A stretch of DNA of 64,000 bases, taken from assembly GCA_001298545.1 (NCBI GenBank), contig LJCX01000019.1, positions 1 through 64,000 on the forward strand, read 5' to 3'. Made by a program: the position numbers and the translations under genes. Under the pieces are notes generated by a model. It was not told the origin of the DNA and did not search any database. It saw nothing but the letters and a program-made list of their open reading frames with translations. Position 1 is the first letter of the stretch. Every line of letters begins with the position of its first letter. This DNA is from Actinobacteria bacterium OV320 (GTDB lineage: Bacteria; Actinomycetota; Actinomycetes; Streptomycetales; Streptomycetaceae). Below, in pieces: positions 52,279 through 61,177 of this stretch.

Positions 52279-52917
52279 GTGATCACGACTGCCGTGAAGG
52301 CACCCCAGGCACCCCAGGCACCCCACGCCTCCCATGCGTCACAGGCCGCACTCGACGAGTCGATCACCGCGTGGGCGCTCGCCGCCCGGGCCGGTGACGC
52401 GGACGCGGTCGAGCGCTTCGTACGCGCCCTGCACCGCGACGTCCTGCGCTACGTCTCCCACCTGTGCGCCGATCCCCAGGCGGCCGACGACCTCGCCCAG
52501 GACACCTTCCTGCGCGCCCTCGGCAGCCTGCACCGGTTCGAGGGCCGTTCCTCGGCCCGTTCCTGGCTGCTGTCCATCGCCCGCCGGGCGGTGATCGACA
52601 GCTATCGGTACGCCGCCACCCGGCCCAGGCTGTCCGACGTCCCCGACTGGCAACTGGCCGCCGAGCGCGCCCAGCCGCGCGACCTGCCGGGCTTCGACGA
52701 CGGCGTCGTCCTGCTGGACCTGCTGGCCTCGCTCCCGGCCGAGCGGCGGGAGGCGTTCGTGCTCACGCAACTGGCCGGGCTGCCCTACGCGGAGGCGGCG
52801 GAGGCGAGCGGCTGTCCGGTGGGCACCGTGCGTTCGCGCGTGGCGCGGGCCCGGGCGACCCTGGCGGACCTGCTGGAGGAGGAACCGGCGGACGAACCCG
52901 CCACCCTCGCGGCCTGA
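52279..52917 (+). CDS. ECF-subfamily RNA polymerase sigma factor
   Basis: A 212-residue ECF sigma factor. Region 2 (about 30-100) includes LCADPQAADDLAQDTFLRAL; region 4 has LAGLPYAEAAEASGCPVGT and VRSRVARARATL. It resembles sigma-E-like ECF factors of streptomycetes. GTG at 52279 has GAGAAGGACACCAG upstream and is preferred to ATG at 52246. No anti-sigma gene is adjacent. The Ala/Pro/His-rich N-terminal 25 residues are variable and probably unstructured. Confidence 0.9.
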   Translation: MITTAVKAPQAPQAPHASHASQAALDESITAWALAARAGDADAVERFVRALHRDVLRYVSHLCADPQAADDLAQDTFLRALGSLHRFEGRSSARSWLLSIARRAVIDSYRYAATRPRLSDVPDWQLAAERAQPRDLPGFDDGVVLLDLLASLPAERREAFVLTQLAGLPYAEAAEASGCPVGTVRSRVARARATLADLLEEEPADEPATLAA

Positions 52918-53074
52918 CCGTACAAGCTCCGACATGACCCGGGCGGGTCACCGTGCTCTGCTGGAGGCGGTGGCCCGCACCCCGCACGATGGGTCAATGT
53001 TGTGCACTTTATTGACGGCGGTTACTTGAAGGCCTAACTTCACGGTGTCCTTCCCCCGGTCTAGGGAGACCGCG

Positions 53075-54466
53075 ATGCCCCCGTCCCCCGTCGCATCACC
53101 GTCACCGTCACCGTCCCCGTCACCGTCCAAGTCCACGACCGCCGAACGAACCCGGCAGCTGCGCGTGGTCGCCGCCTCCGGACTGCTCGGCACCGCCGTG
53201 GAGTTCTACGACTTCCTCGTCTACGGAACCGTCGCCGCCCTCGTCTTCGGCGAGCTGTTCTTCCCCGGCGCCGACCCCGCCGTCGGCACCATCGCCGCGT
53301 TCGGCACCTTCGCCGCCGGCTATGTCGCCCGTCCGCTCGGCGGCATCCTCTTCGGGCACTTCGGCGACCGGCTCGGCCGCAAGTCGATGCTGCTGCTCAC
53401 GATGGGCCTGATGGGCGGCGCGAGTTTCCTCGTCGGACTGCTGCCCACGTACGACACGATCGGCGTGTGGGCGCCGGTGCTGCTGATCACCCTGCGGGTC
53501 GTGCAGGGCCTCGCCATCGGCGGTGAGTGGGGCGGCGCCACGCTCATGGTCGTCGAGCACGCGGGCGAGCGGCGGCGCGGACTGTGGTCCAGCTTCACGC
53601 AGATGGGGGCCCCGCTCGGCTCCCTGCTCTCCACCGCCGTCGTCGCACTCGTCGTCACCCTCCCCAAGGACGAGTTCGCGGCCTGGGGCTGGCGGGTGCC
53701 GTTCCTGCTGAGCGTGGTGCTGCTCGGCGTCGGGCTCCTCGTCCGCCTCAAGGTCGTCGAGAGCCCGCTGTTCGCCGAGGTGAAGAAGGACCGCGCCGAG
53801 TCGCGGCTGCCCATCCTCGACGTGCTGCGGCGACCGCGCCCGGTCCTGCTGGCCTGCTGCGTCGGCATCGGCGCCTTCACCGCCCAGTCGCTGCTCACCA
53901 GCTATCTGATCGCGTACGCCACCGGCATCGGCTACGCCCGTCCGCAGGTGCTCACCGCGCTCACGGTGTCCGCCGCCGTCGCCCTCGTCGTGCTGCCCTG
54001 CGCCTCCGCGCTCTCCGACCGGGTCGGCCGCCGTCCCGTCGTCCTCGCCGGAGCGCTCGCCTCGGCGGCGCTGGCCTTCCCCGTCCTCGCGCTGGTCGAC
54101 TCCGGGTCGCCCGGACTGCTGATCCTCGCCGTCGTCCTCGGCCACGGCATCGCCCAGTCCACGATGTACGGCCCGCTGGGCGCCCTGCTCACCGAGATGT
54201 TCGGCACCCGGGTCCGCTACACCGGCGCCTCCCTCGGCTACCAGGGCGCCACCCTCATCGGCGCCGGCTTCTCCCCGATGATCGCCGGCAGCCTGGTGGC
54301 GGGAAGCGGCAACAGCACCCCCGTCTCCCTGCTGCTCTGCGGCGGCGCCGCGGTCACCGCCGTGACCGTCCTCTTCGTGCGCGAGACCAGTCGGACGTCC
54401 CTCTCCGACTCCGCGGACCCCGCCGAAGGCTCCGACGCCCCCCACACGCAGGAGATCTCCGCATGA
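53075..54466 (+). CDS. MHS-family MFS transporter
   Basis: A 463-residue metabolite:H+ symporter: TAVEFYDFLVYGTVAALVF and GHFGDRLGRKSMLLLTMGLM are signatures of the MHS branch (citrate, shikimate, alpha-ketoglutarate, aromatic acids). Twelve spans. The N-terminus has a Ser-Pro repeat encoded by 6-bp units. ATG at 53075 follows AGGGAG. Its stop overlaps the secreted hydrolase gene (ATGA), so hydrolysis and uptake of the released acid are probably linked. Confidence 0.92.
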   Translation: MPPSPVASPSPSPSPSPSKSTTAERTRQLRVVAASGLLGTAVEFYDFLVYGTVAALVFGELFFPGADPAVGTIAAFGTFAAGYVARPLGGILFGHFGDRLGRKSMLLLTMGLMGGASFLVGLLPTYDTIGVWAPVLLITLRVVQGLAIGGEWGGATLMVVEHAGERRRGLWSSFTQMGAPLGSLLSTAVVALVVTLPKDEFAAWGWRVPFLLSVVLLGVGLLVRLKVVESPLFAEVKKDRAESRLPILDVLRRPRPVLLACCVGIGAFTAQSLLTSYLIAYATGIGYARPQVLTALTVSAAVALVVLPCASALSDRVGRRPVVLAGALASAALAFPVLALVDSGSPGLLILAVVLGHGIAQSTMYGPLGALLTEMFGTRVRYTGASLGYQGATLIGAGFSPMIAGSLVAGSGNSTPVSLLLCGGAAVTAVTVLFVRETSRTSLSDSADPAEGSDAPHTQEISA

Positions 54467-55896
54467 CGCGCCCCACCCGCACCCCCACCCCCACCCACAC
54501 CCGAACCCCCGTCCCGACCCGGGGCCGTACGCGCACCGCCTGGGCGGCTGCCGTCATGCTCGCCGTCGCCGCCCTTCCGGCCTCGACGGCGGTGGCCGCG
54601 GCGGACACGAGCCATGTCGAGGGCCGACTCCCCTCCGGCGCCGCGTACATGATGGACGTGCCCGCGGCCTGGAACGGCACCGTGCTGCTCTTCAGCCACG
54701 GTTACACGTCCGGTCCCGCCAACCCCGCGCAGGACGCCCCGGACGACGCCACGAAGACCCTCCTCCTGGAGAAGGGGTACGCGCTCGTCGGCTCCTCGTA
54801 CGCCACGACGGGCTGGGCGGTGACGGACGCGGTGCCCGACCAGCTCGCCGCGCTCGCCGCCTTCACCGACCGCTTCGGCGCGGCCGGCCGGACGATCGCC
54901 TGGGGACGGTCGTACGGCGGGCTCGTCACCACGGCCATCGCCGAACGCCACCCGGACCGTATCGACGGCTCCGTAGCGCTGTGCGGCCTGGTCCAGGGCG
55001 GTGTCGCCAACTGGAACAACACCCTCGACCCGGCCTTCGCCGTCAAGACCCTCCTCGCGCCCGGCTCCGACGTCCCGCTGGTGGACCTCGCGGACCAGAC
55101 GGCCGCCACCGAGGCGGCGAACACCCTGACGGCCGCGGTCGACTCGGCGCAGACCACGGCCGCCGGCCGGGCCCGGATCGCCCTCGCCGCCGCCCTGCAC
55201 AACATCCCGGTCTGGAACCAGCCGACGCAGCCCCGGCCCGCCGCGACCGACTGGGACGCGCAGCAGGCCAACCAGTACGACGCCGTCAAGGGGCTGCTGA
55301 AGATCGCCGCCTTCAACCGGCGGCAGGAGGCCGAGGTCCGGGCCGGCGGCAACATGTCCTGGAACACCGGCGTCGACTACGCGAAGCTGCTCGGCCGGTC
55401 CTCCGTCCGCAAGGAGGTCACCGAGCTGTACAGGAAGGCCGGACTGTCCCTGACGGCCGACCTGACCGCCCTGAACCGCGCCCCGCGGATCGCCGCCGAT
55501 CCGGCCGCGGCGGCATGGATGAGCGGCACCAGCTCCTTCACCGGGAAGCTCGCCAAGCCGCAGCTCTCCGTCCACACCACCGGTGACGCCCTCGTCCCGG
55601 TCCAGACCGAGAGCGCCCTGCGCCGGGCCGTGACCGCCGCCGGGTCCTCGGCCCTGCTGCGGCAGGCGTACGTCGACAACGCGGGCCACTGCACCTTCAG
55701 CCCCGCCGAGCAGCTCGCCGCCCTGCACACCCTGGAGGACCGCCTCTCCACCGGGCACTGGCGGGGCACCGACCCGGCCGCCCTCAACTCCCGTGCCACG
55801 GCGGCCGATCCGACGACCCCCACCCGCTACGTCGCCTATCGCCCCACGCCCTACCTGCGCCCGTACGACCTCGCCCACCCGGCCGACCGCCGATAG
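54463..55896 (+). CDS. Secreted alpha/beta hydrolase (esterase/tannase-like)
   Basis: A 477-residue exported hydrolase. A Thr/Pro/Arg-rich N-terminus precedes the signal peptide (about 27-48). The nucleophile Ser is in AWGRSYGG near residue 145, with the catalytic His in DNAGHCTF near residue 405. The nucleophile elbow GRSYGG is of the G-x-S-x-G type. Likely an esterase on plant-derived or aromatic esters, inferred from the MHS transporter upstream. ATG at 54463 overlaps the transporter stop. The PaaX-like gene follows. Confidence 0.87.
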   Translation: MTRPTRTPTPTHTRTPVPTRGRTRTAWAAAVMLAVAALPASTAVAAADTSHVEGRLPSGAAYMMDVPAAWNGTVLLFSHGYTSGPANPAQDAPDDATKTLLLEKGYALVGSSYATTGWAVTDAVPDQLAALAAFTDRFGAAGRTIAWGRSYGGLVTTAIAERHPDRIDGSVALCGLVQGGVANWNNTLDPAFAVKTLLAPGSDVPLVDLADQTAATEAANTLTAAVDSAQTTAAGRARIALAAALHNIPVWNQPTQPRPAATDWDAQQANQYDAVKGLLKIAAFNRRQEAEVRAGGNMSWNTGVDYAKLLGRSSVRKEVTELYRKAGLSLTADLTALNRAPRIAADPAAAAWMSGTSSFTGKLAKPQLSVHTTGDALVPVQTESALRRAVTAAGSSALLRQAYVDNAGHCTFSPAEQLAALHTLEDRLSTGHWRGTDPAALNSRATAADPTTPTRYVAYRPTPYLRPYDLAHPADRR

Positions 55897-55948
55897 CCCC
55901 GACGACCGTCCGCCGCACCCTACGGCGGGCGGGCGTACCCTTTCCCCC

Positions 55949-56857
55949 GTGGAGGACGACGACATCCCGGACACCCTGCAGCACGACATGCCACACGAGG
56001 TGCCGGACGAGGTGCCGGACGAGGCGCCGGACACTTCGGACGGTGGTGCCCCGCAGCTGCGCCCGCAGTCGCTCATGCTCGCCTTCTTCGGCAACCACGT
56101 CCTGGAAGAGGGCGACCTGTGCGTCTACTCGGGCAGCATCATCGACGTGCTCGGCCGGGTCGGCGTCGGTGAACAGGCCGTACGGTCCACGCTGACCCGC
56201 ATGGTCAGCCGGGGCCTGCTGCGGCGGCAGCGGGAGGGCCGCAAGATGTACTTCGGCCTCACCGAGCAGGCGACCCGCGTCCTGCGGGACGGCCGCACCC
56301 GCATCTGGCGCGAGGGCGCGGTCAACGACGACTGGGACGGCGACTGGACGCTGCTCGGCTTCTCGCTCCCCGAGTCCCGCCAGCGCGAGCGCCACGACCT
56401 GCGCTCACGGCTCGCCTGGTCCGGGTTCGGCGCGCTGTACAGCGGGCTGTGGATCGCGCCGGGGAAGGTCGACGTCGCCCCCGTCGTCGCCGAACTCGGC
56501 CTGACCGCCCACGTCAAGATCTTCCACGCCTCCGCCGACGAGGCCACCGACATCGGCCTCATGATCCGCGACACCTGGGACCTGGAGAGCGTCGCCGCCC
56601 GCTATGTCTCCTTCGACAAGCGCTGGACGGCCCACCTGAACGCGGGACCGGGCGAGGACCCGATCGGCACCCGCCTGCGCCTGGTCAGCGAATGGCTCTG
56701 GACGATCCGCGCGGACCCCCGGCTCCCGTCCCGCCACCTCCCCCCGGACTGGCCGGCCCGCCCCGCCCAGGACACCTTCCGCCAAGTGGCCCGACAAACC
56801 GAAACCCCGGCCCACCACGAGGCCCGCCACCTCCTCCAGACAACCGCCCTACGCTGA
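55949..56857 (+). CDS. PaaX-family transcriptional regulator
   Basis: A 302-residue PaaX-like repressor. The winged-helix part (about 40-105) has GVGEQAVRSTLTRMVSRGLL and the wing RKMYFGLTEQ; the middle domain includes WLLGFSLPESR-like WTLLGFSLPESRQRER; and the C-terminal domain ends with WLWTIRADPRLPSRHLPPDW. Relatives respond to phenylacetyl-CoA. The first about 35 residues are an acidic PDEVPDEAPD repeat encoded by 12-bp units. GTG at 55949 has no clear ribosome-binding site. It probably controls the transporter/esterase genes upstream. Confidence 0.85.
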   Translation: MEDDDIPDTLQHDMPHEVPDEVPDEAPDTSDGGAPQLRPQSLMLAFFGNHVLEEGDLCVYSGSIIDVLGRVGVGEQAVRSTLTRMVSRGLLRRQREGRKMYFGLTEQATRVLRDGRTRIWREGAVNDDWDGDWTLLGFSLPESRQRERHDLRSRLAWSGFGALYSGLWIAPGKVDVAPVVAELGLTAHVKIFHASADEATDIGLMIRDTWDLESVAARYVSFDKRWTAHLNAGPGEDPIGTRLRLVSEWLWTIRADPRLPSRHLPPDWPARPAQDTFRQVARQTETPAHHEARHLLQTTALR

Positions 56858-56894
56858 CCGGCCGTTCCGCCGTTCCATCGCCCCCGCCCTTCGG

Positions 56895-57758
56895 TCAGTC
56901 GTTCTTGCGGGCCACTCCGCCGTAGATGCCGATCGGCGGGGCGTTGTGCTTCGGGGGCTCTTCGGGGCGCCAGTCCGGGACCGGGACCAGGCCCGGGTCG
57001 AGGAGGGTGAAGTCGCCGAAGAGGTCCAGGACGCGGGAGTGGGGGCGCAGGTTCAGGGAGGCGCTGGCCTTGTTGTAGACGGAGGCCGCGTTCTCGCGCC
57101 GGTCCTCGTGGACGTCGCCCGTGGCGTGCGACAGGACGAGGTAGGAACCGGTGGGCAGCGCGTCGCGGAGTGTCGCGACGACGGCGTCCGGGTCGTCCGC
57201 GTCGGCGAGGAAGTGCACGACGGCCACCAGCAGCAGCGCCACGGGCTCGTCGAAGTCGATGATCTTGCGGACGTCGGGGTGGTCGAGGACGGCGCGCGGA
57301 TCCCGCAGGTCGGCCAGGACGACCGAGGTGTGGGCGGTGGCGCCGGAATCGGTGTCGGCGTCGGCCATGAGGGCCATCGAGTGGGTGCTGACGATCGGGT
57401 CGTTGTCGACGTACGCGACCCGGGTCCCCGGGGCTATGGAGTGCGCGATCTGGTGCACGTTGGGCTCGGTGGGCAGGCCCGTACCGATGTCGAGGATCTG
57501 CCGGACACCGCCCTCCGCGACGACGTGCCGGACGGCGCGGTGCATGAAGTACCGGTTGGCGCGGACGCCGTCCCGCACCTCAGGTGCCATCTTGATGAAC
57601 TGCTCGGCGGCATCCCGGTCGACCTCGTAGTTGTCCTTCCCGCCGAGGAAGTAGTCGTACATCCGGGCGGGGTGGGGCTTGCTCGTGTCTATCTTCAAGA
57701 AGGGGCTGCCGGTGCCGCCGCTACCGGCGTCGCTGCTGCCGCTGAGGGGAGAGGTCAT
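56895..57758 (-). CDS. SAM-dependent methyltransferase (DUF574/SAV2177 family)
   Basis: A 287-residue methyltransferase-like protein of the Streptomyces SAV2177/DUF574 family. MYDYFLGGKDNYEVD is the family signature, and QILDIGTGLPTEPNVH is the SAM-binding loop; YVDNDPIVSTH and HVLLADLRDP-type segments follow. The target is unknown. ATG at 57758 follows GGAGCCAGGC. It converges with the PaaX-like gene and is followed on the right by a 1.2-kb noncoding region. Confidence 0.88.
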   Translation of the reverse strand: MTSPLSGSSDAGSGGTGSPFLKIDTSKPHPARMYDYFLGGKDNYEVDRDAAEQFIKMAPEVRDGVRANRYFMHRAVRHVVAEGGVRQILDIGTGLPTEPNVHQIAHSIAPGTRVAYVDNDPIVSTHSMALMADADTDSGATAHTSVVLADLRDPRAVLDHPDVRKIIDFDEPVALLLVAVVHFLADADDPDAVVATLRDALPTGSYLVLSHATGDVHEDRRENAASVYNKASASLNLRPHSRVLDLFGDFTLLDPGLVPVPDWRPEEPPKHNAPPIGIYGGVARKND

Positions 57759-58759
57759 GCTGCCTGGCTCCGTCCTGGACTCGCGTCCCACCACCGGATG
57801 AACCGCCGTGAGTGACTGTCGGATCATCATTCATCATGCGGAGTCGCTCGAAGACCAGCCCCGTCACCGTGGCGGTCGACGCCTCCCGTGAACCCGAACG
57901 ACCGGACCCACAGCGGGAGTTCCCGTCACGAGGGCGAGCCGCCGACCGTCGGTCACCGCCGCCGCCCGGACGGCCGCGACTCGACGCCGGTGAGGGGGCC
58001 GGCCCGCCTGCCACCGGCATTCGGCGGCAGGCGTCCCGCACGCGGGTGGGCGGCCGGCCGAGGCGCTGACACCGTCGCGCCAGGAGGGCGTGCCCGCATG
58101 GAGCACCGACCGTGAGGCGCCGCCGTCCGACGGGTACGGCTGTATGCGGCCACGGCCACGGCCACGGCCACGACGGCCGGCCCGGAGCGGCCCGGAGCGG
58201 GCCGGAGCGGGCGACCGACGACGACAGGCGGTGAGCGATGCGGTACATCGAGCCGGGCGACTACGGGTCCCCAGGATCGGGTCGAACCGCATCCGACCGC
58301 GTCCGACCGCATCGGATCGGGCCGGGCGCGACGACACCCCCGCCGACGGCGTCCGGCATCCGGATGGCCGGACGGCGGGCAGATCGGGAAACCCGGCGGT
58401 CTGCACCCGGCCGCCCGGGGCACCCGCCCGGAGCACGATCGGGCCGGGCGCGATGACACCGCCGCTGCCGACGGCGTCCGCCGCCCGCCCGCCGTCCGGC
58501 AGATCGGGAAACCCGTCGGTCTGCACCCGGCCGCCCGGGGCACCCGCCCGGAGCACGATGGGGCCGGGCGCGATGACACCGCCGCTGCCGACGGCGTCCG
58601 CCGCCCGCCCGCCGTCCGGCAGATCGGGAACCCCGGCGGCCTGTACCCGGCCGCCCGGGGCACCCCACCGCCCGGGGCACCCCACCGCCCGGGGCACCCC
58701 ACCGCCCGGGACCCCGGCCCTCCCGACCTCCCCGGCCTTCCCCGTCTCCCCATTACCGT
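57759..58759. repeat. Noncoding region with 120-bp and shorter tandem repeats
   Basis: About 1 kb without a convincing gene. Within it, units of exactly 120 bp start at 58381, 58501 and 58621 (AGATCGGGAAACCCG...), with a diverged partial unit before. The last unit passes into a 17-bp CACCCCACCGCCCGGGG array (58661-58711). CGGCCA hexamer repeats lie at 58147-58177. Open frames across it on the minus strand are repetitive and lack protein features. Confidence 0.85.
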
Positions 58760-58784
58760 TTTGGTAGCCCCGCAATGGGGCGCC

Positions 58785-58983
58785 TGGCCTTCGGAGTTGG
58801 CATGACTTTCTCCCCCTGTCGATCGCATGTCTTGGGGGGTGGTGTCACCGGCTCCGGAGGCATCGACAGACCGCTGATTAGGGGCATGACCACCGGCTTC
58901 TTCGCAGGTCGGGAGGCTCTTCGTAATGTGGATGTGGCGATCGGTGCCGTGGACGGCCGGGCGAGGACGACCGAAGGACGCAT
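58785..58983 (+). ncRNA. Candidate IS110 bridge RNA region
   Basis: The noncoding end upstream of an IS110 transposase is, by published work on IS621, the place where a bridge RNA is transcribed. Here CTGTCGAT (58816-58823) pairs exactly with ATCGACAG (58862-58869), enclosing a 38-base loop that holds GGTGTCACC and GGCTCCGGAGG hairpins. A second paired segment follows (near 58888-58960). The RNA and its guide loops are inferred, not shown. Confidence 0.35.
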
Positions 58984-60186
58984 GTGATCGACGTCAGTGA
59001 CATCGGCGCCTTCCTCGGCCTGGACGTCGGCAAAGGCGAACACCACGCCACCGCCGTCACCCCGGCCGGGAAGAAGGCCTTCGACAAGCGGCTGCCCAAC
59101 AGCGAGCCGAAGCTCCGGGAAGTGTTCGGGAAACTGCAGGCCAAGCACGGGACCGTGCTCGTGGTGGTCGACCAGCCGGCCTCGATCGGGGCTCTGCCGC
59201 TGGCGGTGGCCCGGGACATGGGCTGCGAGGTTGCCTATCTGCCCGGGCTGACGATGCGGCGGATCGCCGACCTCTATCCCGGCGAGGCCAAGACAGACGC
59301 CCGCGACGCGTTCGTCATCGCCGACGCGGCCCGCGTCATGCCTCACACGCTCCGCTCGGTCGACCTCGAGGACGAGACCATCGCCGAGCTGGAGATGATC
59401 GTCGGCTTCGACGACGACCTGGCCGGCGAAGCAACCCGCATCAGCAACCGCCTGCGGGGCCTGCTGACGCAGATCCACCCGTCGCTGGAACGGGTCCTGG
59501 GCCCGCGCATCCAGCACCCGGCCGTGCTCGAACTCCTCGACCAGTTCGGCTCCCCGGCCCAGATCCGCAAAGCCGGACGGCGCCGGCTCACTGCGTTGAT
59601 ACGTCCGAAGGCGCCGCGGATGGCCGAGCGCCTCGTCGAGCACATCTTCACCGCCTTGGACGAACAGACCGTTGTCGTCCCGGGCACCGACGCGGCTGCT
59701 CTGATCGTCCCCAGCCTCACCAACTCGCTCCGAGCGGTGCTTGACCAGCGGAAACTCCTGGCCACACGGATCGAGGAACTGCTGGAGAACCACCCTCTTT
59801 CGAAGGTCCTGACGTCCATGCCGGGGATCGGCGTCAGGACCGGAGCCCGCATCCTCATCGACGTCGGTGACGGCAGTTCGTTCCCGACCGCCGCCCACCT
59901 CGCCGCCTACGCCGGCCTCGCCCCAACAACCCGCAGCTCGGGCTCCTCGATCCGCGGCGAACAACCATCCCGGCGCGGAAACAAGCAGCTCAAACGGGCC
60001 TTCTTCCTGTCCGCGTTCGCGGCTCTGGCCGACCCGGCCTCCCGGACCTACTACGACAAGAAGATCAGCCAGGGAAAGCACCACACCCAAGCCCTCCTCT
60101 GCCTCGCCAGACGACGAGCCGACGTGCTCTTCGCAATGCTCCGCGACGGCACCTTCTACGACCCACAGCCCGCCACATCAGCTTGA
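58984..60186 (+). CDS. IS110-family transposase
   Basis: A 400-residue DEDD transposase/recombinase. The RuvC-like N-terminal domain has D14 (LGLDVGK), D63 (VVVDQPAS) and D105/D108 (KTDARDA). The C-terminal transposase_20 domain begins near residue 279 (MPGIGVRTGARILIDVGD), and the Ser cluster SSGSS (318-322) contains the likely catalytic serine. The protein is full length and intact. GTG at 58984. The element sits 42 bases before the start of the aldo-keto reductase gene, so it may have separated that gene from its promoter. Confidence 0.93.
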   Translation: MIDVSDIGAFLGLDVGKGEHHATAVTPAGKKAFDKRLPNSEPKLREVFGKLQAKHGTVLVVVDQPASIGALPLAVARDMGCEVAYLPGLTMRRIADLYPGEAKTDARDAFVIADAARVMPHTLRSVDLEDETIAELEMIVGFDDDLAGEATRISNRLRGLLTQIHPSLERVLGPRIQHPAVLELLDQFGSPAQIRKAGRRRLTALIRPKAPRMAERLVEHIFTALDEQTVVVPGTDAAALIVPSLTNSLRAVLDQRKLLATRIEELLENHPLSKVLTSMPGIGVRTGARILIDVGDGSSFPTAAHLAAYAGLAPTTRSSGSSIRGEQPSRRGNKQLKRAFFLSAFAALADPASRTYYDKKISQGKHHTQALLCLARRRADVLFAMLRDGTFYDPQPATSA

Positions 60187-60228
60187 CGAAACCCATAGGG
60201 GCACCCCCCCACACGTGAGGAAAAGCTC

Positions 60229-61104
60229 ATGCAGACCGTCCCTGCCGTCCCCACTGTCCCCACCGTCACCCTGAACAACGGCGTCGAGATGCCCGTCCTC
60301 GGCTTCGGCGTCTATCAGATTCCGCCCGAGCAGACCGAGCAGGCCGTCAGTGACGCCCTCGCCGCCGGCTACCGCGCGCTCGACACCGCGGCCGCCTACG
60401 GCAACGAGGAGGCCGTCGGCCGCGCGATCAGGAGCAGCGGCGTACCGCGCGGGGAACTGTTCGTCACCACCAAGCTGTGGGTCTCCGACGCCGGCGAGGA
60501 CCGGGCCGGGCGTGCCTTCGACACCTCGTTGCGCAAGCTCGGCCTCGACCACCTCGACCTGTACCTGATCCATCAGCCCTACGGCGACGTCTACGGCTCC
60601 TGGCGGGCCATGGAGCGCCTGCACGCCGAGGGCCGCGCCCGGGCCATCGGTGTCTCGAACTTCCACGCCGACCGGCTGGTGGACCTGATCGACCACAACG
60701 AGGTCACCCCGGCGGTCAACCAGATCGAGACCCACCCCTTCCACCAGCGCGCCGACGATCAGGCGATCATGCGCGAGCGCGGGGTCCAGATCGAGTCGTG
60801 GGGCCCCTTCGCCGAGGGCCGCAACCACCTGTTCACCCACCCGGTGCTCAGCGAGATCGCCGTCGCGCACGGCAAGTCCGTGGCGCAGGTCGTGCTGCGC
60901 TGGCTCGTCCAGCGCGAGGTCGTCGTGATCCCGAAGTCGGTCCGCGCCGAGCGCATGGCGGAGAACATCGACGTCTTCGACTTCCGGCTCACCGACGACC
61001 AGATGGCCGCCGTCGCCGCCCTGGACACGGGGGAGTCCCTGTTCTTCGACCACCGGGATCCGGCCATGGTCAGCCGCCTCGGCACTGTCACCCTCGACGC
61101 CTGA
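60229..61104 (+). CDS. Aldo-keto reductase
   Basis: A 291-residue AKR5-type NADPH-dependent reductase. The catalytic tetrad is visible: D and Y in [11 protein letters not shown] in VTTKLW, H in LIHQPYG. The motif [10 protein letters not shown] and the C-terminal cofactor segment [15 protein letters not shown] follow. ATG at 60229 is preceded by GAGGAAAAGC. The IS110 transposase ends 42 bases upstream, so its native promoter may be lost or be supplied by the element. Substrate unknown. Confidence 0.93.
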   Translation: MQTVPAVPTVPTVTLNNGVEMPVLGFGVYQIPPEQTEQAVSDALAAGYRALDTAAAYGNEEAVGRAIRSSGVPRGELFVTTKLWVSDAGEDRAGRAFDTSLRKLGLDHLDLYLIHQPYGDVYGSWRAMERLHAEGRARAIGVSNFHADRLVDLIDHNEVTPAVNQIETHPFHQRADDQAIMRERGVQIESWGPFAEGRNHLFTHPVLSEIAVAHGKSVAQVVLRWLVQREVVVIPKSVRAERMAENIDVFDFRLTDDQMAAVAALDTGESLFFDHRDPAMVSRLGTVTLDA

Positions 61105-61133
61105 CGGCATCGCGCGCGCCGCACCACCGAAAA

Positions 61134-61157
61134 GGGCGAGGTCCGAGGACCTCGCCC
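61134..61157. terminator. Bidirectional terminator after the reductase gene
   Basis: GGGCGAGGTC pairs with GACCTCGCCC (10 bp) across a CGAG loop, between converging genes. Confidence 0.8.
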
Positions 61158-61177
61158 GCCACCGTGGAGACCTCAGC

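Larger units (their letters stand above)
58760..60203 (+). mobile_element. IS110-family insertion sequence (approximate limits)
   Basis: A transposase gene of the IS110 type preceded by about 220 bases of noncoding sequence. IS110 elements lack inverted terminal repeats, so the ends are not directly visible; limits are put where the noncoding sequence changes character on the left and just after the transposase on the right. TAGGGGCA occurs in the left noncoding end (58879-58886) and right after the transposase (60196-60203). Confidence 0.7.

Noticed and set aside
58381..58740. Possible CRISPR array
   Set aside because: Repeats are 120 bp and contiguous, without unique spacers, and no cas gene is near. 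The 44-bp and 17-bp arrays fail for the same reason.
57864..58775. Minus-strand open frame of about 300 codons over the 120-bp repeats
   Set aside because: The product is a Gly/Arg/Pro repeat set by the DNA repeats, with no ribosome-binding site or domain.
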